A stretch of 56,400 nt of DNA from Flavobacteriales bacterium (lineage in GTDB: Bacteria; Bacteroidota; Bacteroidia; Flavobacteriales_D; Crocinitomicaceae), in assembly GCA_947488235.1 (NCBI GenBank), contig CANLAQ010000013.1, positions 1 through 56,400 on the forward strand, given 5' to 3'. Shown here piece after piece: positions 1-8,037 of this stretch (the stretch's first letter is position 1; each line of letters begins with the position of its first letter). The notes below the pieces were generated by a model. The model was not told the origin of the DNA and searched no databases. It saw only the letters and a program-made list of their open reading frames with translations. Position numbers and translations under genes: made by a program.

Positions 1-90
1 GCCATTGCAACTATTTTAACCATGGTGAAGAAATTGGAAGGGTAAAAACCCAAGGTCGCTCTCGCTTTAAAAATGGAAATGAGAATGAAG

Positions 91-142
91 AAAAAAGCAG
101 AGATCCTAACTTCGCTTTCGCTCTGTTTCTCACTCTGCTTTT
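91..142 (-). terminator. Intrinsic terminator after tRNA-Leu(CAA)
   Basis: Positions 133-142 and 93-102 form a perfect 10-bp stem (AAAAGCAGAG pairing with CTCTGCTTTT), read on the minus strand, with a 30-nt loop. The stem runs into a T-run of about six bases. It begins three bases past the 3' end of the tRNA. The long loop is unusual and may fold further around a GCGAAAGC element. Confidence 0.6.
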
Positions 143-144
143 AG

Positions 145-226
145 TACCCGAGGCCGGAATCGAACCGGCACACCCGAAAGTACAGGATTTTGAATCCAGC
201 GCGTCTACCAGTTCCGCCACTCGGGC
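145..226 (-). tRNA. tRNA-Leu (anticodon CAA)
   Basis: The minus strand reads GCCCGAG at the 5' end, pairing with CTCGGGT at the 3' end (one G-T wobble), with discriminator A at 145. The anticodon loop is TTCAAAA, giving anticodon CAA, which reads UUG. A long variable arm, as expected for Leu, lies between the anticodon and T arms, and the T loop is TTCGATT. CCA is not encoded (the next bases are CTA). Length is 82 nt. A consensus Bacteroidota promoter lies just upstream and a hairpin terminator just downstream, so it looks like a monocistronic tRNA gene. Confidence 0.96.
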
Positions 227-245
227 GCTTTGTTAAAAGCGTGGG

Positions 246-276
246 CAAATATACGGCTTTATTTAAAATAAATCAA
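246..276 (-). promoter_or_regulatory. Bacteroidota-type promoter for tRNA-Leu(CAA)
   Basis: On the minus strand a TTG -33 element (positions 274-276) is followed after 20 bp by TATATTTG (positions 253-246), an exact match to the TAnnTTTG -7 consensus of Bacteroidota housekeeping promoters. Transcription would start around 239-241, about 14 nt before the tRNA. The -33 element overlaps the TGA stop codon (273-275) of the upstream lipid kinase gene. Confidence 0.7.
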
Positions 277-1160
277 CTTAAGATTTCTAGGGATTCAGGG
301 TGAAACGACATCTGAAAAGAAGAAGAGCTTATGAATTCCCCGTCTGTTTCTGCAAAAATATCTCCGGATAAAGAAGAAATTAATACCTCATCGGTAGACT
401 TATAAGATATTTCAGGGTGAACAATTCTCTTACCACGCCACAATTTAGGGAGGTGGCGCAAATAATCGAAAATGGAAACATCACCCAAGATAACCAAGCC
501 AAATTCTCGTGCTTTTGGATCTGTTCCGGGAGAAATAATGAGCCCTTTTCCAAAAACAGGACCGTTACATACGGCAATCATAAAATATTTCTGGGTCGAA
601 GTTATCCCATTATAACTCATAGATAATTTAGGGTTTTTATATTTTAGAAAGGTGAGGATTATGGCAATAAAATAGGAGAATCCTGAGCCAAATCTATTTC
701 TTAGAGCATTCAATTCTTTAACAACACTGCCACCAAATCCAATATCTGCAATGTTAATAAAATAACGCCTGCACTCCTTTGTCTGCAAGCAAGCAATTGA
801 GACATCAACTCCTTTTTGAATAAACAACTGTGAGGGAGTTAGAGCTAATAGATTAGACCCTTTAAAATTTCTATAAAAATCATTCCCCGTTCCACCCGGA
901 AGGATGAATAATTTTGGATTTTTACCAGAAGTAGCACACAAACCATTAACTACCTCATTAATAGTGCCGTCACCTCCAATCAATAAAATTAGCTCAGCAG
1001 TTCCCTTGGCTTGATGGGCCAATTGCGAAGCATGGTTGGGATATTCTGTTTTAAAATGAATGAACTCAATGTGCAAATCTAGCTTGCATGCATTGATGAA
1101 TGCCGCATGACTTTTAGATAATTTTCTGGTTGAATTATGGATGCAAAATACTTTCATCAT
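273..1160 (-). CDS. Diacylglycerol kinase family lipid kinase (DgkB/YegS-like)
   Basis: A 295-residue protein of the DAGK catalytic (ATP-NAD kinase-like) superfamily, which phosphorylates diacylglycerol or related lipids. The nucleotide-binding GGDGT motif is at residues 62-66, followed by INEVVNGL, and the second glycine-rich motif LPGGTGNDFYRNF is near residues 88-100. Both are diagnostic. Length is normal for the family and there is no signal peptide, so it is probably cytoplasmic or peripheral to the membrane. It is transcribed alone, toward the tRNA-Leu gene. The start is one of two consecutive ATGs at 1160 or 1157. The exact lipid substrate cannot be read from sequence: DgkB, YegS and sphingosine-kinase-like members share these motifs. 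Confidence 0.88.
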   Translation of the reverse strand: MMKVFCIHNSTRKLSKSHAAFINACKLDLHIEFIHFKTEYPNHASQLAHQAKGTAELILLIGGDGTINEVVNGLCATSGKNPKLFILPGGTGNDFYRNFKGSNLLALTPSQLFIQKGVDVSIACLQTKECRRYFINIADIGFGGSVVKELNALRNRFGSGFSYFIAIILTFLKYKNPKLSMSYNGITSTQKYFMIAVCNGPVFGKGLIISPGTDPKAREFGLVILGDVSIFDYLRHLPKLWRGKRIVHPEISYKSTDEVLISSLSGDIFAETDGEFISSSSFQMSFHPESLEILS

Positions 1161-1199
1161 CCTTCAAATGTACTTATTCGAGGGTTAAAAAAGTTAGAT

Positions 1200-2054
1200 T
1201 TATCTTTGAATAAACAAAGAACTATACTGCTGAATCGTTTTTCCTTCGATTGATTTAGCAGTAATGAAATAAAGATACTGACCTGATGGGGCATCTGACC
1301 CATTCATTTGCTTACCGTCCCATTGAAAGGAAGATTCGGTCGATTGGTAAATAATTTTATTCTCTCTATTTAAAACTACAATACTAAAGTCTGTCCAATC
1401 AACTGATTTAGGCAAAGACAAATAATCATTATTTCCATCTCCATTTGGAGTGAAGATATTAACGAGTTCTAATTTATCCGCCGAAGCTTCAATTGAAGCA
1501 ATATTTGGCTCTGAAATTGGAGCAATTTGCTGATCAATTTTACCGGTTGATACAGATGGATTAACAGGATTCACTTGTTCCAAAAGACTGTTGTTTACTT
1601 TAGGTTCTATTGGAGCAACCTGATCGTTATCAGATGGATTATTATGTAGATCTTGTAAAATATCTAGAGGGGAATCTAAATCTAAAATGGAATTGACAAT
1701 TGGTGCTTCAAAAAGAGGTAATAATTGCTGATGATTCTGTACTCCATCTAGTTTTTCATCGACTAAATGCGGTGCATTCGGCTCAATAGGACTTTGTTTA
1801 ATCTCCTTTGAGTTGGATTTAGGCGCAAGCTCTTTTTTCGCAACATCTTTAGATGGAAGTATCAAATAAACACCTGCAGCCAAAGTAACAGCGGCTACAC
1901 TTAGTCCTAATTTTGCGGCTAAACTCAAGCCTGTTTTAACACTTGCTACTCCTATAGACGAAGAAATGGAAGTCCATACTTCTGGTCCAACAGGAACCTC
2001 TAATTGCGAGAGTTTTTCCTTAAACAGGTCCTTAATAATGTCTTTTTCTTCCAT
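1200..2054 (-). CDS. Putative anti-sigma-type membrane protein with T9SS type-B C-terminal domain
   Basis: A 284-residue protein. Residues 1-35 form a short charged segment (KDLFKEKLSQLEVPVGPEVW) of the kind found at the N-terminus of Bacteroidota proteins encoded beside ECF sigma factors. A single hydrophobic helix follows at about 44-67. A long Pro/Asn/Glu-rich low-complexity linker runs to about 195. Residues 199-284 form a complete gliding-motility-associated C-terminal domain (FTPNGDGNND, then WDGKQMNGSDAPSGQYLY). The gene starts one base after the sigma factor stop (TAA A ATG), so the two are translationally linked. Topology suggests an N-in membrane protein with the CTD outside the cytoplasm. 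An anti-sigma role is inferred from context and the N-terminal segment. The alternative is a plain surface protein that happens to share the operon. Confidence 0.7.
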   Translation of the reverse strand: MEEKDIIKDLFKEKLSQLEVPVGPEVWTSISSSIGVASVKTGLSLAAKLGLSVAAVTLAAGVYLILPSKDVAKKELAPKSNSKEIKQSPIEPNAPHLVDEKLDGVQNHQQLLPLFEAPIVNSILDLDSPLDILQDLHNNPSDNDQVAPIEPKVNNSLLEQVNPVNPSVSTGKIDQQIAPISEPNIASIEASADKLELVNIFTPNGDGNNDYLSLPKSVDWTDFSIVVLNRENKIIYQSTESSFQWDGKQMNGSDAPSGQYLYFITAKSIEGKTIQQYSSLFIQR

Positions 2055-2055
2055 T

Positions 2056-2586
2056 TTATCTTACTTCTATTCTATCTCTTAAATATGCTCTAGCTCTCAA
2101 ATACTGAGATTTCGAGGTGTTTTCACTTATTCCAAGTGTATCGGCAATTTCTTTATGGGAATACCCTTCAATTGCAAATAAATTAAACACTACTTTATAT
2201 CCTTCAGGCATCGCATTTACTAATTTTAATAAATCATCCGCCATTAATGTTTCAACTGTAAATTCTTTATTTTCTAACTTATATTCAACATCTCCTAATT
2301 GCACATCGGTCTGAAATTTTAAATCCTTTCGAAGTTGATCTAAACAAGTGTTTACCATAACCCTTCGGATCCAACCTTCCAAAACTCCTTCATTTTTAAA
2401 GTCTCCTAATTTTAGAAAAACTTTAATCATTCCGTCTTGCAAAACATCTTTAGCTGCCTCTTCTCTTTTCATGTAGCGCAAACATACCGCATACATCTTG
2501 GGAGCAAATCTTTCAAATAACGCTTTTTGGGCCTTGGAGTTTCCTTTCAAGCATTCCGAAACCAACTTAAAGTCATCCATGTCCAA
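2056..2586 (-). CDS. ECF-family RNA polymerase sigma factor
   Basis: A 176-residue sigma-70 family factor. Region 2 spans about residues 25-90, with DVLQDGMIKVFLKL and the -10-recognition segment GWIRRVMVNTCLDQLR. Region 4 spans about 115-170, with the helix-turn-helix GYSHKEIADTLGISENT. There is no region 1 or 3, which fits ECF architecture. It is the first gene of a two-gene operon with the T9SS-domain membrane protein that follows after one base. The 92-bp divergent region to the thioredoxin-like gene should hold its promoter, perhaps autoregulated, but no exact TAnnTTTG element is present there. This would suit an alternative promoter class. Confidence 0.93.
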   Translation of the reverse strand: MDMDDFKLVSECLKGNSKAQKALFERFAPKMYAVCLRYMKREEAAKDVLQDGMIKVFLKLGDFKNEGVLEGWIRRVMVNTCLDQLRKDLKFQTDVQLGDVEYKLENKEFTVETLMADDLLKLVNAMPEGYKVVFNLFAIEGYSHKEIADTLGISENTSKSQYLRARAYLRDRIEVR

Positions 2587-2678
2587 TCGTTTAGACTTTT
2601 CTTATTATTAAAAGGTTGCACCTCTAAGCACAAATTACTTTGATTTAGGTAATTTAGCATTGTAAAATAAAGCTTTTT

Positions 2679-3926
2679 ATGCGAAATATTTCTGGTTTCT
2701 TCGTTTTTATCCTTTTTCAAATGTTCTATTTGAATGCTGCTTTTGGGCAAATTCAATACAATTTTGGACATTGGCATGCTGAATTAGCGCTTAATGATCG
2801 GCTAAATTTACCCTTTGATCTTCAGGTTATCGAACAAAAAGGAAACTTTCCTTTATTAATAATTTGTAATGGGGAAGAAAGAATTACCCTCACCGGAAAA
2901 AAAGGTAAAGAGGGGGAAATTAATTATTCATTTCCAATCATTGAAAGCGAATTAAAGGTGAGATTTGCAGAAAATGGAAAAGAACTTAAGGGTACCTGGA
3001 TCAATTATAACAAAAGTAAAATTCAACCCTTTGCGTTTTCAGCCTATGCATCAGAGGAATCCAGATTTTTAACACAGGAACAACCCAAAATAGACTTTAC
3101 CGGACGATGGGAGGTGATTTTTGAGAATGGCAAAGAAGCGGCAATAGGTGTATTTAAACAAGTTGGTAAGGAAGTCACCGGGACCTTCTTAAGCGAAACT
3201 GGAGATTATAGATATTTGGCAGGGAATGTAGATGCAAATAACACCCTCTTCCTTTCCACCTTTGACGGTGTACATGCGTATCAATTTGTTGCGAATATTT
3301 ATTCTCGTGATTCTATTGAGGGTATTTTTTACAGTGGCGCTAGCTATAATACGGTATGGAAAGGCCGAAGAAATGATACTGCTCAATTGACAGACCCAGA
3401 CTCTTTAAGTGAAATGAAAACGCATGGGGCTTTAACTTTTGATGCTAAAACTTTGAACGGTAAAGACTTTCATTTTAAAGCAGAAGAAAATCATCCAACC
3501 ATTATTCAAATTATGGGGACTTGGTGTCCCAATTGTATGGACGAAATGAATTACTTCAAAGAAATATATCCGAAATACAAACAAAATGGGGTAGAGATTA
3601 TAGCCGTTTCTTTTGAAATTGGGACCCATACGAAAGATCAATTAAAAAGACTTAAACAATTTAAAAAAAGAGCCGGGGTTCCCTATAAAGTTCTTTTAGG
3701 TGGGTCCTCTACTAATAAAGGAGAAGCAGCGCAAGTATTTAAAGATTTAAGCAGGGTAATGGGCTTTCCAACCACAATTTTCATTGATGAAAAAGGCCAT
3801 GTTGTTAAAGTTCATACTGGATTTAGCGGACCTGGAACAGGAATAGAATTTTTAAAATTTAAAGAAGAAACTGAACAATTACTCAACAAAATATCAGGTT
3901 TACAAAGCCCCGTAATATTTGATTGA
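2679..3926 (+). CDS. TlpA-like thioredoxin-fold protein, exported
   Basis: A 415-residue protein with an N-terminal signal peptide (about residues 1-23, FFVFILFQMFYLNAAFG, cleaved before Q). Residues about 25-240 form a beta-rich region with two lipocalin/barrel-like halves (GTWINYNKSK and GRWEVIFENG...GTFLSE). A redoxin domain occupies about 250-405. The redox motif WCPNC has cysteines at 283 and 286, and the cis-proline motif GFPTTIF follows, so it should act as a thiol-disulfide oxidoreductase outside the cytoplasm. No lipobox is seen. It is divergent from the ECF sigma factor gene and followed by yicC after 42 bp. Its substrate is unknown. Similar Bacteroidota proteins are usually annotated only as TlpA family. 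Confidence 0.85.
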   Translation: MRNISGFFVFILFQMFYLNAAFGQIQYNFGHWHAELALNDRLNLPFDLQVIEQKGNFPLLIICNGEERITLTGKKGKEGEINYSFPIIESELKVRFAENGKELKGTWINYNKSKIQPFAFSAYASEESRFLTQEQPKIDFTGRWEVIFENGKEAAIGVFKQVGKEVTGTFLSETGDYRYLAGNVDANNTLFLSTFDGVHAYQFVANIYSRDSIEGIFYSGASYNTVWKGRRNDTAQLTDPDSLSEMKTHGALTFDAKTLNGKDFHFKAEENHPTIIQIMGTWCPNCMDEMNYFKEIYPKYKQNGVEIIAVSFEIGTHTKDQLKRLKQFKKRAGVPYKVLLGGSSTNKGEAAQVFKDLSRVMGFPTTIFIDEKGHVVKVHTGFSGPGTGIEFLKFKEETEQLLNKISGLQSPVIFD

Positions 3927-3955
3927 GGTTCAAAGGTCAAATTTCTCTACTTTTA
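3923..3955 (+). promoter_or_regulatory. Candidate promoter for yicC-gmk-nadD
   Basis: TTG at 3923-3925, a 22-bp spacer and TACTTTTA at 3948-3955, one mismatch from TAnnTTTG. It lies between the end of the TlpA-like gene and the yicC start at 3969. The match is imperfect and the leader would be very short. Confidence 0.33.
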
Positions 3956-3968
3956 CATAAAAAACAGC

Positions 3969-4835
3969 ATGCTAGCATCAATGACCGGATTTGGAAAAAG
4001 CAATGGAGTCTTCCAATCTAAAAAAGTTTCTGTTGAAATTCGATCTCTAAACAGTAAGGGCTTAGATTTAAATGTGAAATTGAGTTCAAGTTATAAAGAT
4101 GCGGAAACGGATATTCGTAAAATAGTAGCTGAAAGTTTGGACAGAGGAAAAATTGATGTCGGGATTTTTATTGAAAGCACGAACACTGCAAACAAAAACA
4201 AAATAAATCATGAACTGGCAAAAAGCTATTACCATGAATTAAAACAACTCAACGAATCTTGGGGAGAAGAGGTAAAAGACTACTTGTCACTTGTTCTAAA
4301 AATGCCCGAAGTCTTAAGTCAAGAGTCTGAAGAGATATCAGAAGCAGAAAAAGAATTCTTAATTGCACTTGTTAAAAGTTGTTGTAAGAATATTTGTGAT
4401 TTTAGAGCGCAAGAAGGTGAGGCATTAAAACAAGAGTTTGAAAAATTAATCTTTGGCCTTAAAGATATGCTGGAACAAATCGGAACATTCGAACACGATC
4501 GTGTTACAGCAATTCGAGAAAGAATGAATAAAGCTTTGAAAGAATTAGATACTGCTGCTGTAGATCAGAATCGTTTGGAGCAAGAAATGATTTTTTATAT
4601 TGAAAAATTAGACATTAGCGAGGAGAAAATGAGGTTGGGGAATCACCTAGATTATTTTTTAGAAACGATGGTAATTGAAAGAACAGGTAAAAAATTAGGA
4701 TTCATTGCACAAGAAATTGGACGAGAGATCAATACTTTGGGAAGTAAAAGTAACCATGCACAAATGCAAAAAATTGTGGTGGATATGAAAGATAGTTTAG
4801 AAAAAATCAAAGAACAAGTATTAAATACGCTTTAA
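3969..4835 (+). CDS. yicC: YicC/YloC family endoribonuclease
   Basis: A 288-residue protein starting with the family signature MLASMTGFGKS, with the typical N-terminal domain (EIRSLNSKGLDLNVKLSS) and the conserved C-terminal domain (QEIGREINTLGSKSNHA, ending EKIKEQVLNTL). Family members are metal-dependent endoribonucleases involved in RNA turnover and stationary-phase physiology. The gene is the first of a tight trio, ending one base before gmk. The yicC-gmk pairing is widespread in bacteria and supports the call. Cytoplasmic, with no unusual features. Confidence 0.94.
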   Translation: MLASMTGFGKSNGVFQSKKVSVEIRSLNSKGLDLNVKLSSSYKDAETDIRKIVAESLDRGKIDVGIFIESTNTANKNKINHELAKSYYHELKQLNESWGEEVKDYLSLVLKMPEVLSQESEEISEAEKEFLIALVKSCCKNICDFRAQEGEALKQEFEKLIFGLKDMLEQIGTFEHDRVTAIRERMNKALKELDTAAVDQNRLEQEMIFYIEKLDISEEKMRLGNHLDYFLETMVIERTGKKLGFIAQEIGREINTLGSKSNHAQMQKIVVDMKDSLEKIKEQVLNTL

Positions 4836-4836
4836 A

Positions 4837-5412
4837 ATGTCAGCAATAACCGGGAAATGTATCATAGTTTCCGCACCTTCCGGTGCAGGTAAAACCACCA
4901 TCGTTAAAGCGCTTTTGGCTTCTTTTTCTCAATTATCTTTTTCAATCTCTGCGTGTAGTCGCGCGGCAAGACCCAATGAACTAGATGGGAAAGATTACCA
5001 CTTCTTAAGTTTAGAAAAATTTCAGCAAACCATTCAGGAAGATGGATTTGTAGAATGGGAAGAGGTTTACACCAATGCTTATTATGGCACCCTTAAAAGT
5101 GAAATAGAGCGCATATGGAGTCAAGGTAAAATAGTCATCTTTGATGTTGATGTGATTGGTGGGCTTAACTTAAAAAAATTCTTTGGCACAAATGCCTTAT
5201 CTGTATTCATTCAGCCGCCAAATGAAAAAGCTTTAGAGGAGCGGCTGCGTTATCGAAATACAGAAGCAGAAGAGAAAATACAGCAGCGCTTGCAAAAATC
5301 AAAAGTTGAATTGGATCGTGCTAATGAATTTGATGTGGTATTGGTGAATGATGTACTTCCAACTACCATTGAGCAAGCAGAAAAAATTGTAACAAATTTC
5401 ATGAATCAATGA
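4837..5412 (+). CDS. gmk: Guanylate kinase
   Basis: A 191-residue enzyme that converts GMP and ATP to GDP and ADP. The P-loop APSGAGKTT is at residues 13-21. The GMP-binding segment follows (SRAARPNELDGKDYHF, then FVEWEEVYTNAYYGT), and the lid arginines are in ERLRYRNTEAEEKIQQRL. Length is typical. The start is one base after the yicC stop, and its stop overlaps the nadD start in an ATGA, so translation of the trio is probably coupled. Confidence 0.97.
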   Translation: MSAITGKCIIVSAPSGAGKTTIVKALLASFSQLSFSISACSRAARPNELDGKDYHFLSLEKFQQTIQEDGFVEWEEVYTNAYYGTLKSEIERIWSQGKIVIFDVDVIGGLNLKKFFGTNALSVFIQPPNEKALEERLRYRNTEAEEKIQQRLQKSKVELDRANEFDVVLVNDVLPTTIEQAEKIVTNFMNQ

Positions 5413-6026
5413 AAATAGGACTTTATTTTGGGACCTATAATCCTATACATGTTGGACATCTAGTTATTGCTAATTATTTAGCGGAATTTACCGATTTAGA
5501 TCAAGTTTGGATGGTCGTTACCCCACACAATCCACTTAAAGATAAAGCTACCCTACTTTCAGATTTTCACCGCTTGGCACTTGTGAAAGAAGCTATCATT
5601 GATAACCCAAAACTGAAAGCAAGTGATATTGAATTTCATCTGCCAAAACCTAGTTATACGGTAACTACACTCACCTATTTATTAGAACAATTCCCACAAC
5701 ATGAATTTGCTTTGATCATGGGAGAAGATAATCTACGGACTTTTCACAAATGGTTTAATCATGAAGTCATTTTGGCTAAACATCAAATATATGTTTATCC
5801 CCGTGCCTTAACGATTCAAGAGGAAATAGAAGTAAAACAAATGGGTGAAAACGCTACACATGATTATAAAAATCATCCGAACATTACCTTCTGTAATGAC
5901 GCCCCTGTAATGAAAGTTTCTTCGAGTTTTATCAGACAAGCCATTAAAGAGGGGAAAGATGTGCGTTATTTATTGACGGAGCCTGTACATCAGTACATTG
6001 AAGAAATGCACTTCTATAAAAATTAG
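5409..6026 (+). CDS. nadD: Nicotinate-nucleotide adenylyltransferase
   Basis: A 205-residue nucleotidyltransferase of NAD biosynthesis, joining nicotinate mononucleotide and ATP. The nucleotide-binding motif GTYNPIHVGHL is at residues 8-18, with its HxGH core. The middle motif PHNPLKDK and the C-terminal SSSFIRQAI (equivalent of ISSTxIR) are present. It overlaps gmk by four bases. Its 3' end overlaps the stop of the convergent LVIVD-repeat gene by four bases, an extremely compact junction with no room for a separate terminator. Confidence 0.96.
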   Translation: MKIGLYFGTYNPIHVGHLVIANYLAEFTDLDQVWMVVTPHNPLKDKATLLSDFHRLALVKEAIIDNPKLKASDIEFHLPKPSYTVTTLTYLLEQFPQHEFALIMGEDNLRTFHKWFNHEVILAKHQIYVYPRALTIQEEIEVKQMGENATHDYKNHPNITFCNDAPVMKVSSSFIRQAIKEGKDVRYLLTEPVHQYIEEMHFYKN

Positions 6027-7411
6027 TTTTTCACTATTTTTAAGACAGAACTGGAGGAGCTAAATAAATAATCTACATAATCAATATGTAAAAAATAAAC
6101 TCCAGAGGCATAAGGGAGTTCTAATTGCAAAACACTTTCGTTTTTTACAGTTCCAGAAAGAAGTTTTTTTCCTTGACAATCCAATATTGAGTAAGTGAAA
6201 TCCTGAATAAAATCATTTGGTGTTCTGAGTGTAATTACATTATTGGAAGGATTTGGATAAAGTTTAAACATTTCATCGCCAGACGGGACATTAAATAAAT
6301 TTTGATCGAAATGAAATAAAAATAAGCCATTGTTCCGATCAGAAACCACAATGCGTTCGCTTTCATAAAGGGCATAAATCCCCCAAGCACCCCACATGGT
6401 AAAATTAGTAGCATCAACTTCTGTATAGGTATCATAAACTCCTATTTCAATGGGATCGGTTTTTCTCAAATCAAAAATTCGCAAGCCATCATTATAATAG
6501 GCAATAAACGCGAAGTTGTCATTGATTTGAAGGTTATGAGCCGTTTTTATACTTGGGTAATCTGAAGTGCTGAAAAAAGCCTGTGGCGTGAATTGATAGG
6601 TAGGGCTAACTTTAAATTTTTTCACAGCAAGACCCATATTCTCATCAGTGAAAACATAAGTGGTTTTATCAGGAGACAGCCAACCTTGATGATTGTACCC
6701 TTGCTGCTGATAAAAGGGATAAGTGCTTATAAAATTGGGGTTGGAAGTGTTCGAGAAATCATAGACTCTTAATCCATCGTAACCACAATTTAAAATAGCA
6801 ATGTTTTGATCCACATAGATATCGTGAACCTCATTTAGGTCTTGGGGACCTTCCCAAAGTAGCACCGGAGCAATTGGATTGGTCAAAGAAAACACGCGTA
6901 AGGGAACCATTGGCAAATCTATACCATTGACAATTGGCGTTAAATTACATAAATAGAGTTTTGCATTCGCTTGATCAATAAATAAATTATGGGTACGACC
7001 AAATAGATTATTTTGCAAATCCGCTACTAAAGACACGGAATCGGGTAAGGTGCTAACATCAATAATCTGCAAACTACTTGGTCCTTCGTCACAGGTAGCA
7101 TAAATATAGTGGTCATAAAATTTAAACTCTCGCGTAATTACTAAAGAAGAACTGTGCCTTCCTTTAATAAATCCAATAAGACGCAATTGATTGTCTGTTC
7201 CTAATTCGAAAAAATGAGCGCCTTCTGTTGAGCCAATAACCGCATATTCTCGCTCTTGATATGTAAAACCCCAACATCCACTATAGCGCACTTGGGTACT
7301 GTTTGTCAGGAGCGTGTCGTCCTGCCAATGATCGAGCAGCTTGACATTTTTAATTTGCTGTCCGAGACATAATCCTGTGAAGAACAAAGAAAAAATTAGG
7401 GCTGTTTTCAA
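6023..7411 (-). CDS. LVIVD-repeat (choice-of-anchor B type) protein with T9SS type-A sorting domain
   Basis: A 462-residue exported protein. A signal peptide covers residues 1-17 (MKTALIFSLFFTGLCLG). About residues 20-380 form a beta-propeller-like series of LVIVD-type repeats (for example GYDGLRVYDFSNTSNPNFIS and NDGLRIFDLRKTDP). The C-terminal 80 residues form a T9SS type-A sorting domain, with YPNPSNN, a central SGVYFLHI strand and the final KIVKN. It would be exported by Sec, cross the outer membrane through T9SS and be anchored or released at the surface. Its start overlaps the stop of the upstream methyltransferase gene in an ATGA. Its function at the surface is unknown. A Ser run (SSSSS) just before the last strand is unusual. 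Confidence 0.88.
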   Translation of the reverse strand: MKTALIFSLFFTGLCLGQQIKNVKLLDHWQDDTLLTNSTQVRYSGCWGFTYQEREYAVIGSTEGAHFFELGTDNQLRLIGFIKGRHSSSLVITREFKFYDHYIYATCDEGPSSLQIIDVSTLPDSVSLVADLQNNLFGRTHNLFIDQANAKLYLCNLTPIVNGIDLPMVPLRVFSLTNPIAPVLLWEGPQDLNEVHDIYVDQNIAILNCGYDGLRVYDFSNTSNPNFISTYPFYQQQGYNHQGWLSPDKTTYVFTDENMGLAVKKFKVSPTYQFTPQAFFSTSDYPSIKTAHNLQINDNFAFIAYYNDGLRIFDLRKTDPIEIGVYDTYTEVDATNFTMWGAWGIYALYESERIVVSDRNNGLFLFHFDQNLFNVPSGDEMFKLYPNPSNNVITLRTPNDFIQDFTYSILDCQGKKLLSGTVKNESVLQLELPYASGVYFLHIDYVDYLFSSSSSVLKIVKN

Positions 7412-7947
7412 AGTGACATTGTTTTTTTACAAAATTCCCACAATACAATGCCTGCGCAAACACTCACATTAAAAGAATGTTTGGTTCCGAATTGAGGAAT
7501 CTCAATTACATGGTCCGCAGCATCAACAACTTCCTGCTGCACCCCATTCACTTCATTTCCAAATACAAGCACATAAGTAGCCGGTGCTAATTGATGAATA
7601 TCTTGAAGGAGTAATGTTTTTTCAGTTTGTTCGATCACACAAATAGTATGCTGCTGCGCTTTTAATTCTGCGATCAATACTTCGATAGAGTCTCGATATT
7701 CCCAAGAAACTGTTTCTGTGGCGCCTAGCGCTGTTTTATGAATGTCTTTATGGGGAGGAACAGCAGTGATTCCGCAGAGGTAAATTTTTTCTATGGAGAA
7801 AGCATCTCCTGTCCTGAAGAAAGTGCCAATATTATTTAAGGAGCGAATATCATCCAAAACCAAAATTAGCGGAAGCTTTTCTTTAGCTTTAAAATCAGAC
7901 TCTGAAATTCTGTCTAATTCCCATAATTTTAGTTTTTTATTGCTCAT
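7408..7947 (-). CDS. TrmH/SpoU-family RNA methyltransferase
   Basis: A 179-residue SPOUT-class SAM-dependent methyltransferase, probably 2'-O-methylating tRNA or rRNA. Motif 1 is LDDIRSLNNIGTFFRTGDAF near residues 31-50, motif 2 is LVFGNEVNGV, and motif 3 is IPQFGTKHSFNVSVCAG. These form the trefoil knot that binds SAM. It lacks the N-terminal substrate-binding domain of RlmB-type members and has only a short extension, so it resembles TrmH or the small Bacteroidota homologues. The gene is divergent from mutS across 90 bp and overlaps the downstream LVIVD gene by four bases. The target nucleotide cannot be inferred. Confidence 0.9.
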   Translation of the reverse strand: MSNKKLKLWELDRISESDFKAKEKLPLILVLDDIRSLNNIGTFFRTGDAFSIEKIYLCGITAVPPHKDIHKTALGATETVSWEYRDSIEVLIAELKAQQHTICVIEQTEKTLLLQDIHQLAPATYVLVFGNEVNGVQQEVVDAADHVIEIPQFGTKHSFNVSVCAGIVLWEFCKKTMSL

Positions 7948-8037
7948 GTTGATAAGAAGTTGTGGTAAATTTTTGAATTCCGAGAAGATGACCTTAAATT
8001 TATACTACAAAGTTGCAAAATCATTTGATTTAACGAA

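Noticed and set aside
11-220. 69-residue minus-strand ORF over the first tRNA
   Set aside because: It overlaps the tRNA-Leu gene and its terminator, and the translation shows no protein-like pattern.
145-226. tRNA genes as integration sites of a mobile element
   Set aside because: No integrase, transposase or flanking direct repeat is visible near any of the three tRNAs, and the neighbours are backbone genes.
2587-2678. Housekeeping promoter between the sigma factor and the TlpA-like gene
   Set aside because: Sequences such as TAATTTG and TACTTTG are one base short of TAnnTTTG and poorly spaced.
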